DNA of 64,000 bases from Tethya wilhelma. Taxonomy: Eukaryota; Porifera; Demospongiae; Tethyida; Tethyidae. Made by a program: the position numbers and the translations under genes. Of this stretch, positions 47,458-57,664 are shown one piece after another (position 1 is the stretch's first letter; each line of letters starts with the position of its first letter). The stretch spans positions 7,330,453-7,394,452 of the forward strand of contig CAXIPT010000003.1 in the NCBI GenBank assembly GCA_964030475.1, given 5' to 3'. Below the pieces are notes generated by a model, which made no database searches, was not told the origin of the DNA, and saw nothing but the letters and a program-made list of their open reading frames with translations.

Positions 47458-48088
47458 GGTGAAAACAGAAAAGTGAAAAATAAAAATTAAGGGAAGGACT
47501 TGTCAACTGTCTTTCCGAGCCTCTGCTAGGCAGAAAAAAGTACCCAAACCAATCATCGCATTACCACCAGTTTCGGTCCCTTTGAACTTCCGACTAGTGG
47601 TAACCTATGGACATGGGCGGGACCACTCCCCTAGGTAGGAGTCCGGGTAGTCCAGTGATGAAGCATCATTCTTCTGTATCTCCAAGTATGAAAAACTCGC
47701 CACGTGACTTAATTTATCTACTTTGTATGGTACCTGTTACATTGTTGTAGATATCCCAGACAGTTTCTCCAAAAAAAAAAAGAGGAAAGATCGATCTTGC
47801 CAACTGTTGCTTTCAGAGGTAGCTAGTAGATTCTACTTGCAGCTGCTTCACAACAAAAATGGCTGGCATTACTTAGGCTCATACTTATATTCCAGCATAG
47901 GAATGAGACTTGTTCTATTGTGGTCTAGACACAGGCTAAAACCTATTGAATAGTTAACCTCTAAGTCCTTCCTTCTGGGTTAGCCACCTAAGCATTCCCA
48001 CACCACTGACGGCATTGCATGTAGATTTGGCTAGGATAATCTTAACCACAAGCTAGTATCTGTGTTACATGTGGTGGCCTCACACACA
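46226..48088. other. Region after the transposon, no gene seen
   Basis: Includes an AG microsatellite at 47408-47455. A short minus-strand open stretch at 47174-47298 ends at a donor-like GTACGT, but its protein is not recognised. The contig joint is at 48089. Confidence 0.5.
47408..47455. repeat. AG microsatellite
   Basis: GA dinucleotides with one AAAG interruption. Confidence 0.95.
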
Positions 48089-48089
48089 N

Positions 48090-48537
48090 TTTCCACACTG
48101 TAGTGTTGAAAAAAGTGAATGAACAAGTAGTAAAAATTTCAAAAAAATAAGTAGTGTAGGAATGGGCAGTGTGGTAAAAAGTATTGGAACAAGGCATGTC
48201 TCAATTTCGGCACATGACTACTCCATTTTTTATACCCAACTCTTGGCTAACAGTCCATGCAGTCTAAGTTACCTGTCTGTTATAGTTTGCTCCACTGCTT
48301 AGCCTACTGATTAGTAGGAATTTGAACCAATACAATAATAAGCTACTGCACTATTGTAATTGTACAGATCGTTACATTTACGACACTTAGAACAAGGCAT
48401 GTCTCAATTTCGACACATGACTACTTCATTTTTATTCTTGTCAGTTGATCCCTAGCTCCTAAGGATATCCCGCTAATACTTTTTACCTCACTGCCCATTC
48501 CTACACTACTTATTTTTTTGAAATTTTTACTACTTGT
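48090..48537. mobile_element. R1 repeat after contig joint
   Basis: R2 edge (CCACACTGTAGTGTTG) then R1 with both arms; the middle carries an extra partial copy of the left arm (GGCATGTCTCAATTTCG at about 48393). Confidence 0.8.
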
Positions 48538-50181
48538 TCTATGATCCACATATAAATGTGTTGTGTGTGGTTGTCTTATAATTTTATTATTGTTTTTATA
48601 ATTTTACAAGGAGTGTGGCTCGCTTCGCTTGCCACGCTCCTTGCTTGTGTATGAAGTATACTGATGTTTACTGCTAGATGCATGCAAGCACAGGCATTTG
48701 TCTAGTAATAACTGGGCAATGAAAGGTAACCATGCCTGCATGCACTGCTCCAGACCCTTTTCCGACTTCCGCCATTTTTGCAATCAGCTGGCAAAGAAAC
48801 TCGTTATTTGGCTAGCTGTGTTTCGTGTACAGCGACAGAGAAGCAGACTCCTAGAAGTGAAAGTTCTCTTCTTACTACGCTTCTTTTATGAAAGATTGAC
48901 TGCTCTATCACGCTTCTTTGTCGGATACAGTCCTTACGCGCGCACTCAAATTTATTTGCAGGCAGGAAGTTTGTGATCAAGCCTAGAGTAAAGCATGAAT
49001 AAAATTAAAATTTATATGTTATCTTCAATGAATGATATACTGGACTCTGAGCATGCATAAGACTTGGACTAAAGTCTGTAGAATTGCTCTCTTCTTCAAC
49101 TATCCAATGGTGTTTGTCTCATTTCCACAGGTATCACAGAAAGAAAGTTACAGGGTTGTTTCTTCAGCTCATTTTTTTAATGAGATGCAAACACCCCACA
49201 TATTTTGCTCTAGATTATATAGCAGTCCTGACAAATATTTTGAGCTCAGTTTGCAAATACTGATAGCTAAAGGATAGTTCTACATGAATCCTGTGTCTGT
49301 TTCCTTTTGCAGATGTCATTTGCCTGAAACACTGCTCTAAGTTCAGCAATTTTTAATGCAATTTACCATACTATGCCTCATCTCTGACCTCAGCTCAACA
49401 GCTTCATGAATATTCATATTAATTTAAAGCACCTAAGAACTGCTTATTAATTTTCGGCCTTTCTGAGACTTTTTTGAAGTTTTTGTTACTCAAACAATCA
49501 TATAAATACTTGATATTTGGGGTGTCTACTTCAAAGACCTACCATGTGCATATAATGTGTGTTCAATCAACTATAAATTCTGTAAAAATTGTCATTATTC
49601 AGGGCTTCAAATAGCCTAGATAAAAACCTGCAAAATGGTTCTTTGCTAGTTAGAATCCTAAAGTTACCTTTGTACTAAGCTTTGCAAGAGTCTTGGGTAA
49701 ATATTGGTCAGGACTGCCATTCTAGAGTAACTTGTGACACAGCTCAGGCTGGATCAAGAAAGGGTTGTGCAAGAGAAACGCTGCTGCTAGTGTTTCCAAA
49801 CTTGCAAATCATTGGTTCAAACGGTTCCAGCAATCAGATTAGGTTCCTCTACTGGTTTCTTTTTATTTTGGTTCAATAGCTTCTTTCTTTCTCAAGAAAA
49901 CTTTTATCAAAGACGAGGTCACAATATGGCAGATTTAATGAGCTGCCGTTTCAATGACGTAATGCTTTTTCGTGCTGAAATTAAAATTGTACACAAACAA
50001 TTGGGCGCGCATAAGGACTGGATACTGACGCCACTGGTAAGCCTTGTCAGCGATCTCCAAAACAGTCAGCTATATTTGTAGCGCCTGGGATTCTATCCTA
50101 TAGGCAAGCACTATCTAAGCTAGCTCTCTAGGCACACTTTTAATAGCTTCAATAGAGTGGGTGCAATCAACGTCATCAAAA

Positions 50182-50356
50182 ACCGGAAGTATTTTGAGTG
50201 ATACTAGAAATAGTTATTTTTGCCATACGGAAGTAAATGACAGCTGCTCGTTTCTCCGTATTGCTCTGTACATTTTTGCCATACGGAAGTGACTCGTATT
50301 CTCCACAATCCAGAGAAAAAGTAGCGTTTTTGCTCGAGGTCGCATCACTTCCGGTG
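50182..50356. promoter_or_regulatory. Cluster of four ETS-like CGGAAGT sites
   Basis: CCGGAAGT at 50184, ACGGAAGT at 50227 and 50282 within a repeated TTTTTGCCATACGGAAGT unit, and CACTTCCGG at 50346. ETS clusters mark TATA-less promoters, but no start of a gene is evident on either side. Confidence 0.3.
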
Positions 50357-50807
50357 AACTCCCGTAACACACACTCGGACGGACACACAAAACTTTGCTT
50401 ATGATATGATATATTGCCAAATGTTTCTGTTTTCAATAATTGTGATGTTCTGAGAAAATTATTCAAAGAAAAGTATTCTGAAAATAGTAGTAGACTATAA
50501 TTTTCCACACTACACACTTTTACACATGCATAATCAACAATAATAATTATCATAAAGCTACAATTAATGCTTATCAGGTATATAACAGGGCTATTAGTCA
50601 ATTAAGATAGACCCTTTTTTACTCTCACTCACAAATTAAATGTAGAAAAAGCATTCTAGAATGATCATATTAATTCCATCTATTTCAAAATAGATTGTAG
50701 TTCAACTCAAATGATTCACTTTCTTTTAATGTACGAGCAAGAAACTCATCTAAATAATCTTCACTTTCACTCTAGATCTGTGGCTGTTCTTTTCACTAAG
50801 ATAATTT

Positions 50808-50903
50808 CTAGAGTCTCAGTAGTTTTAATAGAGTCTCAGTTTTCTAGAGTCTCAGTTTCTAGTTTTAATAGAGTCTCAGTAGTTATAATAGAGTCTCAGT
50901 AGC
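50808..50903. repeat. Minisatellite, AGAGTCTCAGT unit
   Basis: Five to six copies of TAGAGTCTCAGT spaced by AGTTTTAA or TTATAA. Confidence 0.9.
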
Positions 50904-50944
50904 AGTCACTGTGGTGGGATTAACTATGTTTAATAATTGCATGT

Positions 50945-51250
50945 GTATGTAGTAATGGGCAGCCCGCTGTCTGCCTCTGGCCAACCTGCCCTATTGACAC
51001 AATACAAAATGTTCATGTTTATAAATTCTTAAATAATTATTCTTAGAGAAAGAGAGCTTAGACTTCAAACATGCTTAGAGTTCTACCTGCACGAGCCAAA
51101 AAAACTCGCAGAAATTTCCTAGAGCACTCTGTATCCATGGAGAAAGTACTGGTTAGAAGTTGTTACTGGCAGTGGACAAGTTTTGTTTTCTTCTTCCTTC
51201 TTTCTAACTGACTTTACTTGAATGTCGTGATTTCCAGGCAAATGAAGGGA
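50945..51250. mobile_element. Diverged R2 repeat
   Basis: GTAATGGGCAGCCC ... CACAATACAAAATGTTC ... TTACTTGAATGTCGTGATTTCCAGG. It borders the 5' edge of the polymerase eta fragment. Confidence 0.7.
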
Positions 51251-51411
51251 CTTATAGTTATGGTGCGTTAGTCACGGCACAACTTGCATATTAAGTATAA
51301 ACATGTAAATGACCATGAGTACACAGACTTTGTGTAGTACTACACAACAAGCTTAAGGTCCCCTGACTGAGATCAGTAAGCAGCGAAGTGCCAGCCTCAT
51401 GGTTTGTCTGA

Positions 51412-52031
51412 AATTCAACCTGTATTCAAGGATGTATTGAGCTGTCAGCGTATAGTTTAGTCTATCAAGATGATAAACATCCTAATAGTGACTATACTTC
51501 AGAAGTTAAAACCATTCCATCGTACTTTAAAGTTAACACCCACATTCCATCAGAGGTTCCTGGAAGGTCAATTGATACTAAGAATGGTAGTTTAGATAGT
51601 AGTCCACATTCAATGACCTCTGAACCATTACAAGTATCTGGCTCTGGTTTGAACAGAAAAGTGGCATTGCTTCCTACTTTACTAAGCCACTTGAGGGTTC
51701 ACTGTTAGACTGCTCCTCTGATATGGGCTGCAGCAAAGAAGAGACAGTGGCAGTTGCAATTAGTGAGCAGTCCTCTTGCAAACCTATTAGCAAAAGTCCA
51801 TCTATAGTAGATTACTTTAGCAGTAAAAACTCTGACCCAGAGCCTGGTCCAGCAATGAAGAGAAGGAGGTTAAATTTTGATGATTCTTTAAAGGAAGATC
51901 ATGTGTTGTTTCAGATTTGTTCTGATTGTGGTGAACATGTTGCTGTTTGGGATATTCAAGAGCACCAGGACTTTCACTTAGCCATGCAAATTCATAATGA
52001 AGAAAAGCAAGCATTAAGTACTTCATATTGA
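51412..52031 (+). pseudogene. POLH-like: DNA polymerase eta C-terminal region, frameshifted
   Basis: Frame 1 is open from 51412 after a TGA; the frame moves by one base in the AAAA run at 51657-51660 and then stays open to TGA at 52029-52031. The last 35 residues hold a UBZ3 ubiquitin-binding finger: CSDCGEHVAVWDIQEHQDF then H, matching C-x2-C...H-x3-H of Pol eta, including the V-W-D and E-H-x-D-x-H core. Three PIP-like motifs precede it: IPSYF, IASYF and IVDYF. KRRRL is a likely nuclear signal. Pol eta bypasses UV lesions and is recruited by PCNA and ubiquitin. None of the catalytic, finger or little-finger domains is seen in the 5 kb upstream. So this is a last exon whose partners lie elsewhere, or a truncated copy. 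If the missing A is an assembly error it could be a functional last exon. Confidence 0.72.
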
Positions 52032-52210
52032 AATATGTTAAAAGATGCTAAGAAATGCTTAATGATAAAATGCAACACAATGATAAAAAAATATATAGGG
52101 CATTCTATATGTTACCTATAATTATGCAGTGTCACGTTACATGTATATGTGTATTGTGTTGTTATTGTATTGCCAATTAATACATGTGTGTGTATGCTCA
52201 ACAATCATTA

Positions 52211-55200
52211 TTATAGCAGATTCTCCTCAAATTGTTTATAGTTTGCACCGAATGATTGAGACTTATCTATGCTGAAATCACTCAACATTCGTGCCGGAAA
52301 CTCATCTAAATCAGCTACATCTTCATCCTCATTCTTGTTTCTTGCTTGTATCTTGCGGTAGTATTGTTGTGCAGCTATTATTGCACAATGCATAATGTAA
52401 ACAATCAAACAGATCAGAGGAAGTGAAATTAGTATCACTTGTATTGCTCCAATAGCATTAACTTGATTCTGCCGTGTTTCCTTTAGTGCAGAATAGGAAT
52501 AAGCAAGAATAGTCATTGCATTGATGAGATTAAGATTTGTAAAAATCAGGGCATCTATAATGTTGTGCCATTTATTCTTGTATGGCTGAGCAATACAATG
52601 GAGCATTAGGATCAAGAGGAGCTCCAACTGAAGTATACCATATAGTGTATGGTTTGGTACAAATATACTTGTGAGTAGCACTATTAATCGATAACAGAAG
52701 TACAATCCAGCAAAAAAACGACACTTATCTTTGTAACAGCTTTGAAATGAATCCACTATTGGTTTTAGTCTCTCCAGAAACACAAACTGCATCACACTAG
52801 TGACATATTTGTTTTCACTCAACTTACATAAGGCCAGGACTTTGTAGCACATTGGGTACGTAATCAAAAGCAGTGGTGGAATTAGGACAATTGTAAATAA
52901 ACAAGCCAGTGCTGGGACAGCATACCTTAAATGCTCGTGACTAAAATATCTCATGTCTCCTCTAAACACATATGTCAATGTGTTCTGCTCTGCAAGGGAT
53001 GCATACCCTACTGTATCATTACGAAGTGACAAGTAGACAGGTCTAACAAGTGCCAAGGATGCTCTAGTACTTTGAGCATAGCACACCACTAGAAACGCTG
53101 AGAGACCATGAATGATTGAGCTTTGTAAAGTTCTTGACTTAATACATCGGGCTCTACTGTGAGCTTTGTTAAAAACAAAGATAACAGCTGCAATCAGCAT
53201 AAAAGCAAATCCAATTGTAACATACTTGAATGCAATAATATCCAATGCAGTAGCACCTTTCCACAGACAGAAATGCATTGAGTCTGTTGTAAAGAAGTCG
53301 AGGTTAAATACTCTGTAAATTGATGTTAAAACTTTATAAACATTTTTCTGATGTCTATCTGAGTAAACAATGTAACCACTTGCACTTGTTTCGAACGAAT
53401 CAATCACTTGAGCAAAGAATATGAAACCATTGGCTATGCCAGATGTGAAACTGATATTGAACATTAAAACTGTAACAAAGAAGAGAGTTGTTGGTATCAA
53501 TTCTGATAGTATGTAAAATAACCAACCAAGGTGGCAGTTTTTCTCTGTTCCACATGTGTAATAATTTGAATGATAATAAGCTGAATGATTGTCTATACAG
53601 TGTGCACAGACTACTCCAGTTCGGTTGTTTGGTCCACAAACAGCCCTGTCCAATTCGTCTCTATCTGGTTCGGTTGGTAATGGAAATAGTCTAGATCCAT
53701 TGTTACTCCAACAATAGCCTTGTGGACAGGTAGCAGTGACTAGTGTTGTTTCAGTAGCTGTTTTATTCAGGTACCCAACCCAGTAACCATGCCGAGCTAT
53801 GGCCTGGTTATTTTCATTACAGTGTAAAATACCTACATTGGATTGGCTTGTACTCGATCCACATGTGCACTGAGTAAGACCTTGATTGGATCTATTTTTA
53901 CTTACATATCCAGGAGGGCATTCTGTCAATTCAATCTCTAGTTTTACTTGAAAGTTTCGGCAAAGTTCTTTATAAAGTGTGAGTAAAGCTTTGCTGCCTG
54001 GTTTCCCATATAGCTGAAGTTTATTATTAGAAATGTAGTGTGAGGTGTTGTCAATAAGAATATCAGAGTTATTTGTTGAAACATGGTAAATACCTATATC
54101 TGGTTGTCCAAAATCATCTACTGCTTCAATAGGAATGTCTATCTCTCTTCCTGGTACCACCTTAAGGGAACCATTTGCTTTTATCTTCAGTTGGCCTATA
54201 CAAGATCCTATCTCAGGATGACCTTTTGTTTTAGATTTTATTACAATAACATTAATATTGAGACAGTCAAATAGATCTTCAATGGTGGTGTTGTGCGAAG
54301 GACAATTCCAAAAGCATGGTTCAAATGTGCTTACATAGAGAGTGTTGCCAATTGTTCGTCCAGTTATTTTATTCTCCCCACTGTTTCCAGAGAATACAAA
54401 CAGGGGTTTAGTTTCATTGTGTTCTTTTTTGTCTTTTTTGTAATTCATAAAACAATGTTGATATAATGTATAACTTTGGAAGAAAATTGAATAGAGTATT
54501 GCTCCACCATGTGTAGAAGAGGTGTTGTTAACAAAGTAGAGTTTAGTGTTGCTTTTCACCTGTATTGCTGATATTCCAGATAGTGACAATGCTCCTCCAC
54601 GGAACCCTGTGTTGTTTTGGAATGTAGCTTCAGTGTTGGACTCAAACAGAACAAGTGCCGATACTAGTACCATACCAGATCCAATGTTATCACTTACTGT
54701 TGTTGTGTTGTACAAGTGTAGTGTGAATCCTGTGATTAACACTGTTCCCTGTCCTACTCTACATGCCACAGGAGGACTGTTCCTAGGGCAGTTGTCTACA
54801 ATTCTGTTTGAAGTAAATGAGCAGTCTACAAAATCTAGTTCTGGCATATAGCTCATGGCATATGTACTAAAATCATATGTTGTAATGTCTAGTGCTGCTC
54901 CAAATAATGCCTCATTTTTGCTCCATGTGCATCCTATGAAACTGAATGTGCTATTGTCTTTGTGAAAAATTTGTGTGAACACTGAGGATCGAATTGTCAT
55001 TCCACCTCCAATTATTGCACTATTCTTTTCAAATTTGCACCCAATGAGTGTGATTGTATTATTTTGAAGGTGGAGGTCACTACGAAATGAGGATTTAGCA
55101 AAACTCAAATGCGCACCCCCACCTCCACAGGTCAAATGTTTTTTGTTACAACTATTTTGGGAAAAGTTGGAGTGCATAACCCAAAGCTCATTGTGAAAAG

Positions 55201-56059
55201 AATAGTCTTGAAAACGCACATACATTCCCAATCCCCACTGACCCTTATTGTTGACAAACTTAGAACCTGTTATGACAATTTTGTTTTTTGATGAATTTCC
55301 TGTTATGTACAGACTTACTCCTCCACCACATCCAGGCCTTAGATATCCAGGACTATAAGAATAACTGTTGATAATTTTGTTTGCTTGTACCACATTATCT
55401 GTAAACCTGCAATCTTGAATAAGGTAGTTGCCGTTAGTGTTGTGATTGCTGCTCTTTCTGTGCTCAATGGGACTTTTCCTTTCAATGTATGTTGTAAGAA
55501 TTATACACAATCCTGTTCCTCCATTTTTTAATAAATTATTTGCACCACTTTTAACAAAATGACTGTTAGTGATTGTCACAGCTCCATTGCAGTTGTGTAT
55601 AATCATACCCGTTCCAGCACTAGAAGAGATGGTGATACTGTCAATTGTGACATTAAAACTTTCAGACAGAAACACTCCAGTAGTTATATCAGTTCCAAGA
55701 TCATTTTTCTTTTGTAGCCCACCACAGTTTTCCAGGTTAAGATTTCTTATTAGAAGTTCCTCAATATATTCAAACCTCAGTCCTGCTCCATTTTGACAGA
55801 CTATCTTTTTGCCAGTGCAATTGTTGCACATTAGACTTATTCTTGAAAGATTTCTGAACACTATTAGGTTGGGTAGCTCAAAGATGTTATCTTCAAAGAT
55901 GACTTCAATGTTTGTGTTGCTCTCCAATTCACTTGAGATGTTATATAGTGAGTGTCCATTAGTAACGTTTAGTTGTGTTGTATGCTGTGGCCTCACTGAT
56001 GTAACTTTGAGTAGAATAATTATTTGTATAATCACTCGACAAGCTTTTGGTTCAGACAT
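52211..56059 (-). CDS. Single-exon beta-helix multi-pass receptor with PMP-like repeats
   Basis: An uninterrupted 1282-codon gene. ATG at 56059; residues 8-25 are a hydrophobic signal peptide (IIQIIILLKV). About residues 60-560 form a right-handed beta-helix with repeated GG[AG]-hydrophobic and FxxN motifs (FEKNSAIIGGGMTI, FQNNTGFRGGALSL, FVNNTSSTHGGAILY) like chlamydial PMP repeats. A Cys-rich stretch follows (CPPGYVS, CTCGSS, CAHC, TCGTEKNC). From about residue 850 there are roughly nine membrane segments, beginning near LFYILSELIPTTLFF and ending near VILISLPLICLIVYI. The cytoplasmic tail of ~55 residues is acidic (NEDEDVADLDEF). Many N-x-S/T sites sit in the ectodomain. Function is unknown to me; the layout suggests an extracellular sensor or adhesion receptor, and the membrane part recalls TRP/ML-like channels. 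Residues 5-20 coincide with a scrap copied at 60913-60959. Confidence 0.85.
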   Translation of the reverse strand: MSEPKACRVIIQIIILLKVTSVRPQHTTQLNVTNGHSLYNISSELESNTNIEVIFEDNIFELPNLIVFRNLSRISLMCNNCTGKKIVCQNGAGLRFEYIEELLIRNLNLENCGGLQKKNDLGTDITTGVFLSESFNVTIDSITISSSAGTGMIIHNCNGAVTITNSHFVKSGANNLLKNGGTGLCIILTTYIERKSPIEHRKSSNHNTNGNYLIQDCRFTDNVVQANKIINSYSYSPGYLRPGCGGGVSLYITGNSSKNKIVITGSKFVNNKGQWGLGMYVRFQDYSFHNELWVMHSNFSQNSCNKKHLTCGGGGAHLSFAKSSFRSDLHLQNNTITLIGCKFEKNSAIIGGGMTIRSSVFTQIFHKDNSTFSFIGCTWSKNEALFGAALDITTYDFSTYAMSYMPELDFVDCSFTSNRIVDNCPRNSPPVACRVGQGTVLITGFTLHLYNTTTVSDNIGSGMVLVSALVLFESNTEATFQNNTGFRGGALSLSGISAIQVKSNTKLYFVNNTSSTHGGAILYSIFFQSYTLYQHCFMNYKKDKKEHNETKPLFVFSGNSGENKITGRTIGNTLYVSTFEPCFWNCPSHNTTIEDLFDCLNINVIVIKSKTKGHPEIGSCIGQLKIKANGSLKVVPGREIDIPIEAVDDFGQPDIGIYHVSTNNSDILIDNTSHYISNNKLQLYGKPGSKALLTLYKELCRNFQVKLEIELTECPPGYVSKNRSNQGLTQCTCGSSTSQSNVGILHCNENNQAIARHGYWVGYLNKTATETTLVTATCPQGYCWSNNGSRLFPLPTEPDRDELDRAVCGPNNRTGVVCAHCIDNHSAYYHSNYYTCGTEKNCHLGWLFYILSELIPTTLFFVTVLMFNISFTSGIANGFIFFAQVIDSFETSASGYIVYSDRHQKNVYKVLTSIYRVFNLDFFTTDSMHFCLWKGATALDIIAFKYVTIGFAFMLIAAVIFVFNKAHSRARCIKSRTLQSSIIHGLSAFLVVCYAQSTRASLALVRPVYLSLRNDTVGYASLAEQNTLTYVFRGDMRYFSHEHLRYAVPALACLFTIVLIPPLLLITYPMCYKVLALCKLSENKYVTSVMQFVFLERLKPIVDSFQSCYKDKCRFFAGLYFCYRLIVLLTSIFVPNHTLYGILQLELLLILMLHCIAQPYKNKWHNIIDALIFTNLNLINAMTILAYSYSALKETRQNQVNAIGAIQVILISLPLICLIVYIMHCAIIAAQQYYRKIQARNKNEDEDVADLDEFPARMLSDFSIDKSQSFGANYKQFEENLL

Positions 56060-56582
56060 TTTGTACTACGATTGAATTCAAGTCTGTGTGTCTCTACATA
56101 GGACTGTTAGTTATGTCTTTATAAGTAGTTAAGTCCAATGGAAAAGTCAGAGCATGATTTAATAACATTTATAGTGTTGTGTTTTTTGTTTGGTTTTTTA
56201 ATTAAATGCGATGTGATGAAGGACATGTAAATGTGCACACATCTGTTGTTTGTGGTTGTCTATAATTATTATTGTATTCATAAACTATATATCACTTCCC
56301 AAAATTAATGTTTTCTTTTGCTCCATACATTTTAGTACTAAAGCAACCCCTGAACAGCGGACTCCTCACTATTCCGTATAACGGACACACTTCTGTGTCC
56401 CAAACGGTCAAAACAATGACAAACGAACTCGCTATAATGGATAATTAGCCACACCCCTCAAAAAACACACCCATAATAGATTATCAGCATGACAGTTTGT
56501 CTAATTACGCCATGATTTAAAATCTTAAATTGCCTCAGGATCTATATACGCTAGATGAGTTTTTTTTTGTTTTTTGTTGTAC
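56060..56582. other. Upstream of the receptor gene
   Basis: About 520 bp that should include the receptor promoter; no defined TATA or initiator was recognised. AT-rich. Confidence 0.5.
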
Positions 56583-57157
56583 ATCATACGTACGGTACCC
56601 GGTAGTGCGTATAGTAGGAATGGGCCGACTGTCCCATAGACACAATATACAAAATGTTGGTCACTATAAAAATCTAGTCAAACAAAATTAAACCTTCAAA
56701 GCTGCTCAGAGGCTCTCAATGACAGATTACCAACTGCATGCAAGGCCCGGCTAAAACGCACAAAAACTTGGGCTAAACAATCGTAGAGAGCACTAGTGGG
56801 AAGCCACCATAGTGCCATTTTTGTTCTTCTAACTTACTTACGTACTTCCTAACTGACTTACTTGAAAAGCATTTCTGGCCAGAGAACCAGAATGTGTTGA
56901 GCCAACTTTGGCAGCACAATAAGTTCTTTTCATGGGTATTACATTCCTTGATACTCGTTTTCATCATAAATAGGCCTAAACAAAAACTAAAAAGCTTTGA
57001 AACTTAGCGTATAAATTCATGTACTACATTGTCAGTATCACTGAACACATGTAGGCTGTGACAACCATCTTTGAATGGATACTGGAGCAGGCACGGTGGG
57101 TAACAATTGGAGTGGTGAGCTCTTTGCTTGCACTGATGTATTTGAAGGGGCCTTAAC

Positions 57158-57301
57158 TTAGTTTTCAGAAAATCCACCAAGTGAATGTTTTGCAGTCCAC
57201 TCTGCCTTTTCCAACTTGTTGTTGCTAGAAAGTGGGTCCCCAAGGTTTAACAGACTGGCATAGTGATTCTCAACTACTGCTACTCTGGATGTTTCCTCCA
57301 T
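57158..57301 (-). CDS. Small divergent ORF, 47 codons, copy 1
   Basis: Minus-strand ATG at 57301 (METSR-type start with an extra Glu, MEETSRVAVVENHYASLLN) to TAA at 57158. It lies 364 bp from the plus-strand gene, head to head. The ORF is intact in the second copy at 61424-61567, with two amino-acid changes (His to Arg, Ala to Thr) and at least one silent change. I do not recognise it; it could be a first exon, a microprotein or a remnant. Confidence 0.35.
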   Translation of the reverse strand: MEETSRVAVVENHYASLLNLGDPLSSNNKLEKAEWTAKHSLGGFSEN

Positions 57302-57664
57302 TTTTCAAAAAAAAAAAAAAAAAAGATATTTTTTAATGCATGCATGCATACAGTACAGTCTTTTAATTTGTACTTATTTTGACAAATACATGTAATATAG
57401 TCCCAGCCTCAACTGAATTAGTATAATTTAGGATTGTATTTCAGCATTTCTAAGAGTGTAGAAGCTATATAATTAAATTTTTTGAGAAACTTCTGTATTT
57501 CACTGTTAAAATATGCAGCTATTTCCACATTTTATGAAATTTCAATTGGCCAATCAGATTCAGATTCTAGATAGTAATTTACGTGTGGGTGGTATTTGCA
57601 TGCATGACATTGTGTGACTTTTGCTATAATTATGCTATAGATAGACCCTCTGTCGGCACGCACA

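Larger units (their letters stand above)
48538..50944. other. No gene seen
   Basis: ORFs present have no recognisable domain. GGAGTGTGGCTCGCTTCG with inverse near 48605-48645. A cluster of GGAAGT sites at 50182-50356. A minisatellite at 50808-50903. Confidence 0.5.

Noticed and set aside
48698..50081. ORFs of 65-92 codons on the plus strand
   Set aside because: No recognisable domain, no conserved copy, no splice pattern.
50176..50601. 141-codon minus-strand ORF
   Set aside because: No domain, low-complexity hydrophobic start, and overlaps the ETS-like repeats.
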